Shown in pieces: positions 6,475 to 12,445 of a DNA stretch of 12,445 nt. A program made the position numbers and the translations under genes. This stretch comes from Oscillospiraceae bacterium. Lineage in GTDB: Bacteria; Bacillota; Clostridia; Oscillospirales; Ruminococcaceae. A model generated the notes under the pieces. It ran no database searches and was not told the DNA's origin. It was given only the letters and a program-made list of their open reading frames with translations. How positions within the stretch are numbered: the stretch's first letter is position 1; each line of letters begins with the position of its first letter. Location of the stretch: NCBI GenBank assembly GCA_029062865.1, contig JAIDPG010000168.1:1-12445 (forward strand), written 5' to 3'.

Positions 6475-7362
6475 TTATTTTCGTTCGCAGATTTCTTTTA
6501 TCCAACCCGTAACTCCGTTCGGAAGCCTCTCAAAGTAGGGCGTTCCGTCGTCGAACATCAGATTTGCCTGAACTTGATTTATCATGCAGTGCTGCCCCAT
6601 TTCCCAGCCGTAAAACAGCGAGGCAACGCCGCCGTCGCCGTTTTTTACCCACTCGGGGAAGTAAGTCAGAAATCCAAGCTCCTCCATTTTCGGTATCCGC
6701 GGAGCGATAGCCTCCGAATAATCAAACGTCTCGTCGTGCTGCCCGAGAGCCACGAAAACCGCGATATTATGCCTCGCGATGTTCTCCAGCCTACCGTCCG
6801 TCGGCACATAGCCCGTTGAGATCGGGATTATCCCGTCAAACGTTTCCGGGAACTTTTCGGCGAGCTTCCAGGTCATCCAGCCCCCGAGCGAGCCGCCCAT
6901 CGCGAATATCTTCCCGACGCTCCCGCTCCCGCAAATGCGCTCTATAATGCCCTTAAGTGGCTTGAAGTACTTCTCCGAGAACGTTTCGGCAAGCTTTCCG
7001 TCAGTGCCGAGCTTCTCATTCGCGAGCGGAACGACAACGTATGCACCGCCCATTTCCCGCTGATACTCCGGGGACGCGAACAGCTCTCCGCCGCAGTTGC
7101 TGATACAGAATTCGCCGTTAAGCCCGTTTGTCGCGCCGTGAAGCCACATCAAAAGCGGATAGCTGCCGTTCGGGTCTGCGCCGTGCTTTACGGGGTCGTA
7201 AACGTAATATGTTATCTCTCCCGTTTCCTCACACGGAAAGACGCGCTTATCAAACAAGCCGAAATACCGTCCGCCCTCATAGCTTGGCAGATAGCTTATA
7301 AACTCACCCTCCGGGAGCAGCTTTGCCCATTCCGGAACAGGACGTTTTTCATTTTCACTCAT
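6475..7362 (-). CDS. Alpha/beta-hydrolase, esterase-like
   Basis: A 295-residue hydrolase with no signal peptide or membrane segment, so probably cytoplasmic. The oxyanion-hole strand is PLLMWLHGATNG (residues 69-80). The nucleophile elbow AMGGSLGG carries Ser158, GQHD (207-210) offers Asp210 as the acid, and GQHCM (256-260) offers His258, so a full catalytic triad in the normal order can be proposed. This pattern is seen in predicted phospholipase/carboxylesterases, feruloyl or acetyl esterases, and prolyl-oligopeptidase-like peptidases. The substrate is not readable. The N-terminal ~60 residues are a beta-rich lead-in, as in intracellular esterases. The ATG at 7362 follows AGGGAGA. The gene lies 22 bases after the topoisomerase A subunit stop and may be read through from it, but nothing indicates a functional link. 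Confidence 0.82.
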   Translation of the reverse strand: MSENEKRPVPEWAKLLPEGEFISYLPSYEGGRYFGLFDKRVFPCEETGEITYYVYDPVKHGADPNGSYPLLMWLHGATNGLNGEFCISNCGGELFASPEYQREMGGAYVVVPLANEKLGTDGKLAETFSEKYFKPLKGIIERICGSGSVGKIFAMGGSLGGWMTWKLAEKFPETFDGIIPISTGYVPTDGRLENIARHNIAVFVALGQHDETFDYSEAIAPRIPKMEELGFLTYFPEWVKNGDGGVASLFYGWEMGQHCMINQVQANLMFDDGTPYFERLPNGVTGWIKEICERK

Positions 7363-7384
7363 ATTGTCTCCCTTTCGGACAGGC

Positions 7385-9604
7385 TCAGATCAGCTTCATC
7401 TGTTCAATATCCTCATCGGCAAGCAAGCCCGCCGCGGGAACTGTTTTAATTCTGAACCGTTCTATGTCCTCAGCCTCAACGCTTTCCGCGAGGAAAACGC
7501 TCTGGAGCTCCGCCTTTGTAAGCCTCATAACCTGCACGCCCTGCGTATCTCTTGCGAACTTCGCGAGAATAAGCGCCGTGTTGAACAGGATCGCCTTGCC
7601 CGCCGTGGATTTCAGAATAAAGTCGCAATCCTCGTTGATAACGAACATCGCGATAACGGGCGAGAGGCTTGAAAAGGCATTCAGCAGCACCTTGCGCTTC
7701 GTCTTGGTCTCGAACGACGAAAGCGGTATCTTCGCCGCCTTGCCGTTCTTGAAGAAGATCATCAGCGTTTCCTTAAAGGTTTCCGTCACCGCCATAAATA
7801 TCGGCGACTCGCCGTCCTCAAAGCCCAGCTTCGCGGGAACGTAATCTCCCATAACGGAAGCCTTTGTCTCGGGGAAGTCCGAGCAGCGCGACTTGTAGCA
7901 CTTAAAGCCGTCCGTGAAGAACAGCAGCTCGGAGTTGCTCGAAACCTCGGCTTGGAAGATTATCTCATCGTTTTCTTTCAGCTTCTGCTCGCTCGACATT
8001 CTCAGCGACTTGGGCGTTATCTGCTTAAAGTAGCCCTCGCGCGTGAAGAAAACATTTACCGGATAGCCCTCCGGCTGCTCCTCTTCGATCTCAACGTCCT
8101 CGCCGATGTCAAACAGGAACTGCGTCTTGCGGGGCTGCGAGTATTTTTTCACGATCTCGTCAAGCTCGTTAATAATCACCTTGTCGATTTTCTTCGGAGA
8201 GCCGAGAATGTCCTCCATTTCGGAAATTTCCTCGGCGAGCCTGTCCGTCTCCTCGGTGCGCTTGAGGATATACTCGCGGTTGATATGGCGGAGCTTAATC
8301 TCCGCGACGTATTCCGCCTGTGGCTCGTCAATGCCGAAGCCCACCATAAGGTTCGGCACGACCTCGGCTTCCTCTTCCGTCTCGCGAATGAGCTTTATCG
8401 CGTAGTCGATATCCAACAGGATCTTCTTCAAGCCCAGCAGCAAATGCAGCTTTTCCTTCTTCTTCGTGAGGTCAAAGTAGATGCGCCGTTTTACGCACTC
8501 GCGCCGAAAATCCGTCCACTCGGAGAGAATTTCGTAAACGCCCATGACCTTCGGAGTTCCCGCGATAAGCACATTGAAGTTGCAGTTGAAGTTATCCTGA
8601 AGCGGCGTGAGTTTGAACAGCTTCTGCATTACCAAGTCCGCGTCGTAGCCCTTTTTGAGGTCGAACGTAAGCTTCAAGCCCGACAAGTCCGTCTCGTCAC
8701 GAGCGCCCGAGATCTCCTTTATCTTGCCCTCTTTAACAAGATCGACAACGCGGTCGAGAATTGCCTCAACGGTCGTTGTAGGCGGGATCTCCGTGACTTC
8801 TATGCACCGCGCTTCTTTATCGAAGTTATACTTCGCGCGAACCTTGACCGAGCCCAGACCCGTGCGGTAGATCTTCTCCATTTCGGCTTCGTCGTAAACG
8901 ATAAACCCGCCGCCCGGGAAGTCTGGACCTTTCAGCGTTGAAAGCGCGTTGTGCTCGGGGTTCTTGATAAGCGAGACCGCCGTCTCGCAGACCTCGGCGA
9001 GATTGAACGAGCAGATGTTGCTCGCCATTGAGACCGCCAGTCCGAAGTTGGAGTTGACAAGCACCGCGGGAAACCTCACCGGGAAAAGCGTCGGCTCGGT
9101 CGTGGAGTTGTCGTAGTTCGGCACGAGGTCAACCGCGTCCTTGTCGATATCCGCGAAGAGCTCCGCGCTTATCGGGTCGAGCTTCGCTTCGGTGTAACGC
9201 GAGGCGGCGTAAGCCATATCGCGCGAATACGCCTTGCCGAAATTGCCCTTGCTGTCAACATAAGGATGAAGCAGCGCCTCGTTGCCGCGGGCAAGCCGCA
9301 CCATAGTCTCATAGATCGCCGCGTCGCCGTGGGGGTTTAGCCGCATAGTCTGCCCGACAATGTTCGCAGACTTAGTGCGAGCACCGTTCAGAAGCCCCAT
9401 TTTGTACATCGTGTAAAGCAGCTTGCGGTGAGACGGCTTAAAGCCGTCTATTTCGGGTAGCGCACGCGATATGATAACGCTCATCGCGTAGGGCATATAA
9501 TTCTCTTCGAGAGTGTCAACAATACTGGTCTCAACGACCATTCCCGAATTTTCTATATAGGCTTTGGGAGCTGCCTTAGTTGTCTTAGTTATCTTTTTCT
9601 TCAT
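7385..9604 (-). CDS. parC: Type IIA DNA topoisomerase subunit A, ParC-like, divergent
   Basis: This is the breakage-reunion subunit, which cuts and passes duplex DNA together with the ATPase subunit encoded just upstream. It is 739 residues, shorter than typical Bacillota ParC or GyrA. A lysine-rich N-terminus precedes the winged-helix DNA gate: ALPEIDGFKPSHRKLLYTMY (residues 48-67), LNPHGDAAIYETMVRLAR (89-106), and the catalytic AASRYTEAKL with Tyr137. Ala95 stands where quinolone-sensitive enzymes have Ser (GyrA Ser83), and Glu99 at the Asp87 position. A coiled-coil gate follows (about 370-480, Glu/Lys/Leu-rich), then a beta-propeller-like C-terminus with repeats such as VNVFFTREGYF and LLFFTDGFKCY. 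The gyrase-specific QRRGGKG box is absent, so relaxation or decatenation is more likely than supercoiling. The ATG at 9604 follows AGAGGT. The symbol is by resemblance; a lineage-specific third topoisomerase is possible. Confidence 0.82.
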   Translation of the reverse strand: MKKKITKTTKAAPKAYIENSGMVVETSIVDTLEENYMPYAMSVIISRALPEIDGFKPSHRKLLYTMYKMGLLNGARTKSANIVGQTMRLNPHGDAAIYETMVRLARGNEALLHPYVDSKGNFGKAYSRDMAYAASRYTEAKLDPISAELFADIDKDAVDLVPNYDNSTTEPTLFPVRFPAVLVNSNFGLAVSMASNICSFNLAEVCETAVSLIKNPEHNALSTLKGPDFPGGGFIVYDEAEMEKIYRTGLGSVKVRAKYNFDKEARCIEVTEIPPTTTVEAILDRVVDLVKEGKIKEISGARDETDLSGLKLTFDLKKGYDADLVMQKLFKLTPLQDNFNCNFNVLIAGTPKVMGVYEILSEWTDFRRECVKRRIYFDLTKKKEKLHLLLGLKKILLDIDYAIKLIRETEEEAEVVPNLMVGFGIDEPQAEYVAEIKLRHINREYILKRTEETDRLAEEISEMEDILGSPKKIDKVIINELDEIVKKYSQPRKTQFLFDIGEDVEIEEEQPEGYPVNVFFTREGYFKQITPKSLRMSSEQKLKENDEIIFQAEVSSNSELLFFTDGFKCYKSRCSDFPETKASVMGDYVPAKLGFEDGESPIFMAVTETFKETLMIFFKNGKAAKIPLSSFETKTKRKVLLNAFSSLSPVIAMFVINEDCDFILKSTAGKAILFNTALILAKFARDTQGVQVMRLTKAELQSVFLAESVEAEDIERFRIKTVPAAGLLADEDIEQMKLI

Positions 9605-9630
9605 ACTACCTCTATTATTATATTGGGAGT

Positions 9631-11613
9631 TTACATTACGTCCGCGGTATCCAGATAACGATTGCCGTTCTCGCGGATAAACTCCTTGCGTCCGTCGAGA
9701 TCGTTGCCGAGAAGCACATCAAACATTCTCCGAGTAGCGTCCGCGTCCGTCGGAGTGACCTTGATAAGGCGGCGGGTTTCGGGGTTCATTGTCGTGAGGC
9801 TCATCATATCCGGGTCGTTCTCGCCAAGACCTTTCGAGCGCTGTATCGTGTATTTCTTGTCTCCGATTTTGCCGAGGATTTTGGACTTCTCCGCCTCGGT
9901 GTAGGCAAAATAAGTGTCCGCGCCCGAGTTTATCTCATACAACGGCGATTCCGCGATGTAAACATATCCGCGCTCGATAAGCGTCGGGCAGAGCGTCTGT
10001 ATCATCGTGAGAATAAGCGTTCTTATCTGAAAGCCGTCCACATCGGCATCGGTGCAGATCACAACTTTATTCCAACGCAGATTGTCAAGGTTGAACGAGT
10101 TAAGGTTCTTGTTGGCTTTTGACTTCACCTCAACGCCGCAGCCAAGCACTTTAATAAGGTTCGTGATTATCTCGCTTTTAAAGATCTTGTCGTAGCTTGC
10201 CTTAAGACAGTTGAGAATTTTCCCGCGCACGGGGATAACCGCCTGGAACTCCGCGTCGCGGGCGAGCTTTACCGAGCCGAGCGCCGAGTCGCCCTCGACG
10301 ATGTAAACCTCGCGCCGGGAAACGTCGCGGCTGCGGCAGTCGACAAACTTGTCAATGCGGTTAGTGAGGTCGATCTTTGCGGAAAGGCTCGCAATGCTCG
10401 TCGAGCGGACTTTCTCCGCGTTCTCGCGGGAGCGTTTGTTGACAAGCACACGCTCGGCGATTTTCGTTGCCTCGTCGGGATTTTCGAGGAAATACACCTC
10501 CAGAGAGTGCTTCAGCCACTCCGTCATCGCGTCCTTGATAAACGCGTTGGTTATCGCCTTTTTTGTCTGGTTGGCGTAGCTCGCCTGCGTCGAGAAATTC
10601 GACGAAATGAAAACCAAGCAATCCGCGATGTCGTCCCATTTAACTGACTTTTCGCCCTTGTTGTATTTGTTGTTGTTTTTCAGATAGCCGTCTATCTGCG
10701 ACAAAAACGCGCGCTTCATAGCGTCGTCTGGCGAGCCGCCGTGCTCCAGCCACGAGGAGTTGTGATAGTGCTCTGCAAAGTGCAGCTCCTTGCTGAACGC
10801 AAACGCGACGTTCATTTTCAGCTTGTATTCGTCCTTGTCCTCGCGGTCGCGCCCTTGGCGCTGAGCCTGCCAGTACTGCGGAGTTGTAAGCGAGCTCTCG
10901 CCTACTGTTTCCTTAAGGTAATCGAAAATGCCGTTCTCATAAAAGAACGTCTTTTCGTCAAACTCGCCGCTTTCATTTTCAATACGGCGTATAAACTCCA
11001 CACCGCCGTTTACTACGGATTGGCGGCGAAGCATATCGTCGAGATACTCCACGCCCACGTCAATGTCCGTAAAGACCTCCAGATCGGGTTTCCAATGTAT
11101 CTTCGTTCCGGAGTGCGTGCTTTTGGACTTCACGAAGCCCTTGTCATTCTCCGAAACGTTAAAGCCCTTCTCAAAGCGCAATTTATAGAGCCATTGCCCG
11201 TTGGCGCTCTCGACGTCCATATATTCCGAAGCGAATTGAGTCGCGCACAAGCCCAGACCGTTCAAGCCGAGGGCATACGAATAGTTCTCGCCGCTGTTGT
11301 TGTCGAACTTGCCGCCCGCGTAAAGGTTGCAGAACGCGAGCTCCCAATTGTACTTGTCCTCCGCCTTATTGAAGTCGATCGGAATTCCGCGCCCGAAGTC
11401 CTCAACCTCGATGGACTTGTCCGCTAACATCGTGATGACAATGCGGTTTCCAAAGCCCTCGCGAGCCTCGTCGATAGAGTTCGAGATAATTTCAAAAACC
11501 GAGTGGCGACAGCCCTCAACGCTGTCCGAGCCGAAGATAACGGCGGGGCGCAGGCGCACTTGATCGGGACCTTTCAGGGCTTTTAAGTCGTTGTAATTTG
11601 ATTGTTTTGCCAT
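9631..11613 (-). CDS. parE: Type IIA DNA topoisomerase subunit B, ParE/GyrB-like, divergent
   Basis: The ATPase and TOPRIM subunit of the enzyme, 660 residues. The GHKL ATPase domain shows EIISNSIDEA (catalytic Glu41, Asn45), EDFGRGIPID (71-80, adenine Asp72), an ATP-lid glycine loop LGLNGLGL (115-122), and the transducer lysine in QTKKA (349-353). The TOPRIM domain has YIVEGDSALGS (Glu440), PVRGKILN (461-468) and TDADVDG (Asp522, Asp524, Asp526), with SKGLGE (593-598) near the end. All catalytic residues are kept, but several surrounding motifs depart from the norm: RPAVIFGS for RPGMYIGS, LNGLG for LHGVG, and DSALGS for DSAGGS. It starts at the ATG at 11613 after AAGGTGAT, directly below a strong promoter. 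It precedes subunit A by 26 bases, so the two are one transcription unit. Normal gyrA/gyrB are expected elsewhere in the genome. Confidence 0.86.
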   Translation of the reverse strand: MAKQSNYNDLKALKGPDQVRLRPAVIFGSDSVEGCRHSVFEIISNSIDEAREGFGNRIVITMLADKSIEVEDFGRGIPIDFNKAEDKYNWELAFCNLYAGGKFDNNSGENYSYALGLNGLGLCATQFASEYMDVESANGQWLYKLRFEKGFNVSENDKGFVKSKSTHSGTKIHWKPDLEVFTDIDVGVEYLDDMLRRQSVVNGGVEFIRRIENESGEFDEKTFFYENGIFDYLKETVGESSLTTPQYWQAQRQGRDREDKDEYKLKMNVAFAFSKELHFAEHYHNSSWLEHGGSPDDAMKRAFLSQIDGYLKNNNKYNKGEKSVKWDDIADCLVFISSNFSTQASYANQTKKAITNAFIKDAMTEWLKHSLEVYFLENPDEATKIAERVLVNKRSRENAEKVRSTSIASLSAKIDLTNRIDKFVDCRSRDVSRREVYIVEGDSALGSVKLARDAEFQAVIPVRGKILNCLKASYDKIFKSEIITNLIKVLGCGVEVKSKANKNLNSFNLDNLRWNKVVICTDADVDGFQIRTLILTMIQTLCPTLIERGYVYIAESPLYEINSGADTYFAYTEAEKSKILGKIGDKKYTIQRSKGLGENDPDMMSLTTMNPETRRLIKVTPTDADATRRMFDVLLGNDLDGRKEFIRENGNRYLDTADVM

Positions 11614-11645
11614 TATATCACCTTTACAAATAAGAATACATCTTA

Positions 11646-11674
11646 ATTATACCATATTTAGTTATAAAAATCAA
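11646..11674 (-). promoter_or_regulatory. Sigma-A promoter with extended -10 for the topoisomerase operon
   Basis: On the minus strand the -35 is TTGATT (11674-11669) and the -10 is a perfect TATAAT (11651-11646), separated by exactly 17 bases. TGG directly before the -10 makes an extended -10 (TGnTATAAT). The start of transcription should fall near 11639, leaving a leader of about 25 bases before the ATG at 11613. It is the only convincing promoter I see in the window and lies just after the pgsA terminator. Confidence 0.85.
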
Positions 11675-11689
11675 CCCCATACACAAAAT

Positions 11690-11721
11690 TTTCCCCCACC
11701 TATTCAAGAGGGCGGGGGAAA
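11690..11721 (-). terminator. Rho-independent terminator after pgsA
   Basis: The inverted repeat has arms at 11690-11700 and 11711-11721 and a 10-base loop. Eleven pairs form on the minus-strand RNA, including five consecutive C-G pairs and one G-U wobble. The wobble position would be an A-C mismatch on the plus strand, which supports minus-strand use. AATTTTGTGT follows the stem, a modest U-tract. It starts three bases after the pgsA stop codon and insulates pgsA from the topoisomerase promoter. Confidence 0.85.
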
Positions 11722-11723
11722 TG

Positions 11724-12296
11724 TTATTTTGTGGGATCTATAAACTCCCTGCTGTCCACGCAGTAGACGATACCCGAAATCAACGTGAGAAGCGCGGAGA
11801 GGTACATCAAAATGTCTATGACGATCTGCGCGGGAAAGCCCTCAAGCAGCCCGAAATCTATCATCAGGACCGCAAGCAGCAGCACGACAACTATCGCGAC
11901 CATTGTCACCGCCGTTTTCAGCTTCCCCCAGATGTTCGCGGGGATAACCTTTTTCTTGTCTGAGGAAGCCGCGACAAGACGTATTCCCGACACGACGAAC
12001 TCCCGCGCCAGAATAATGAAAACCACCCACGCGCTTGTCCAGCCGAGCTCGACAAAGCACACGAGCGCCGCCGCGACGAGAATTTTGTCCGCGAGCGGGT
12101 CGAGAAACTTTCCGAAGTTCGTCACCATATTGTATTTCCGCGCGACCTTGCCGTCGAACATATCCGTGATGCTCGCCAGCCCGAAGATCACAAGAGCTGC
12201 CGTGAAGCGGAACGGCACCGCCGAAAAGCACATAAAAAACACGAAAAACGGCACCAAGATCACGCGGAACATCGTTAGTTTATTCGCTAAATTCAA
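11724..12296 (-). CDS. pgsA: CDP-diacylglycerol-glycerol-3-phosphate 3-phosphatidyltransferase
   Basis: This enzyme makes phosphatidylglycerol phosphate from CDP-diacylglycerol and glycerol 3-phosphate, the committed step to phosphatidylglycerol and cardiolipin, in the cell membrane. At 190 residues it is the normal family length. The CDP-alcohol phosphotransferase motif is complete: Asp45, Asp48-Gly49, Ala52-Arg53, Gly62, Asp66 and Asp70. Several hydrophobic membrane segments are visible (about 12-40, 72-105, 126-146 and 155-177). The start is TTG at 12296, giving MNLANKLTMFRV, which matches the usual MNLPNKLT-type opening, with GAGGTGAT at 12301-12308. It follows the stop of the upstream gene by 14 bases, so the two are co-transcribed. 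It ends in a terminator. Phosphatidylserine synthase and cardiolipin synthase share the motif but differ in their surrounding sequence. Confidence 0.95.
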   Translation of the reverse strand: MNLANKLTMFRVILVPFFVFFMCFSAVPFRFTAALVIFGLASITDMFDGKVARKYNMVTNFGKFLDPLADKILVAAALVCFVELGWTSAWVVFIILAREFVVSGIRLVAASSDKKKVIPANIWGKLKTAVTMVAIVVVLLLAVLMIDFGLLEGFPAQIVIDILMYLSALLTLISGIVYCVDSREFIDPTK

Positions 12297-12300
12297 TCAG

Positions 12301-12308
12301 ATCACCTC
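12301..12308 (-). promoter_or_regulatory. pgsA: Ribosome binding site deciding the TTG start of pgsA
   Basis: GAGGTGAT on the minus strand, four bases before the TTG at 12296-12294. It supports TTG over the internal ATG eight codons later, which would remove the conserved N-terminus. Confidence 0.8.
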
Positions 12309-12310
12309 AA

Positions 12311-12445
12311 CTAGGTAAAATCAAAATCAAGCAGCTTGATTTTGTTGACAAAGCGCATTACTTCCTTGCTGTCCAGGCAATACGGCACGTCGCCCGCGCT
12401 TGCGAGCATCAGCTTCTGCGGCTTGCCATCCGCGTCATAAAATAT
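12311..12445 (-). CDS. 3' end of an unrecognised gene (5' end outside the window)
   Basis: The last 44 codons of an open frame, entering from the right edge and ending in TAG at 12313-12311. The visible translation includes IFYDADGKPQKLMLASAGDV and then PYCLDSKEVMRFVNKIKLLD, finishing DFDFT. It is soluble-looking and I cannot assign a family. It lies 14 bases upstream of the pgsA start and shares its direction, so it is probably the preceding gene of the same operon. RimO often precedes pgsA in Bacillota, but this tail does not look like the RimO TRAM domain. The reading frame is supported by the tight spacing, the composition, and the well-placed pgsA ribosome binding site immediately after its stop. 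Confidence 0.6.
   Translation of the reverse strand: MFYDADGKPQKLMLASAGDVPYCLDSKEVMRFVNKIKLLDFDFT
12322..12344. repeat. Perfect 23-base dyad near the end of the gene before pgsA
   Basis: The half-sites CAAAATCAAGC and GCTTGATTTTG are exact reverse complements around a single central base. As RNA they give a 10-pair hairpin with a three-base loop. It ends nine bases before the stop of the upstream gene and about 26 bases before the pgsA TTG. On the minus strand it is followed by ATTTTACC. It could be an mRNA hairpin between the two genes or a protein-binding dyad; neither is shown. Confidence 0.6.

Noticed and set aside
7952..8941. A 329-codon open frame on the plus strand, opposite topoisomerase subunit A
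   Set aside because: It is fully antisense to a gene with clear domains, has no family motif, and long antisense frames are expected from G/C-rich codon use. The same applies to plus-strand frames at 5075-6034, 175-1020 and 10741-11427.
7385..11613. The topoisomerase pair as canonical gyrB-gyrA
   Set aside because: Subunit A lacks the QRRGGKG GyrA box and is short, and subunit B departs from GyrB in several invariant-looking motifs. The neighbourhood also lacks dnaA, dnaN and recF.

Overview
This window looks like a chromosomal segment of an anaerobic Gram-positive bacterium of the Bacillota, class Clostridia. An Oscillospiraceae/Ruminococcaceae-like gut organism is the best guess. The guess rests on strong GGAGG-type ribosome binding sites, TTG starts, a sigma-A type promoter, fhs (formate-THF ligase), rpiB-upp clustering, a tsaE-tsaB pair, pgsA, and G/C-rich codon use in the housekeeping genes. 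All genes read on the minus strand, so transcription runs from high to low coordinates. No intergenic gap exceeds about 110 bases. I see no RNA gene, insertion sequence, phage gene or CRISPR array.

Layout in the direction of transcription. (1) 12445-11724: the 3' end of an unrecognised gene, then pgsA (phosphatidylglycerophosphate synthase), closed by a rho-independent terminator at 11690-11721. (2) 11674-7385: a strong extended -10 promoter drives a two-gene unit encoding a divergent type IIA topoisomerase, subunit B (ParE/GyrB-like) then subunit A (ParC/GyrA-like). (3) 7362-6475: a cytoplasmic alpha/beta-hydrolase (esterase-like). (4) 6373-3595: fhs, tsaE and tsaB packed with 1-base and 4-base overlaps, linking one-carbon metabolism genes to the t6A tRNA-modification genes. 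(5) 3585-1383: four small accessory genes (DUF4303-like, GNAT acetyltransferase, small nitroreductase, DUF1349). By hand-counted sample lines these are lower in G+C than both flanks. (6) 1342-1: rpiB and upp (pentose phosphate and uracil salvage), then the 5' part of a DUF1963/YwqG-family gene.

The genes from the topoisomerase promoter to the left edge are separated by at most about 100 bases. I see no clear internal terminator, so much of 11613-1 could be covered by read-through transcription, although additional promoters cannot be excluded. Most of the content is ordinary housekeeping. The parts most worth a second look are the divergent topoisomerase pair (with Ala at the quinolone-contact Ser position), the lower-GC accessory cassette, and a perfect 23-base dyad just upstream of pgsA. 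I did not find convincing evidence for an undescribed multi-gene system.
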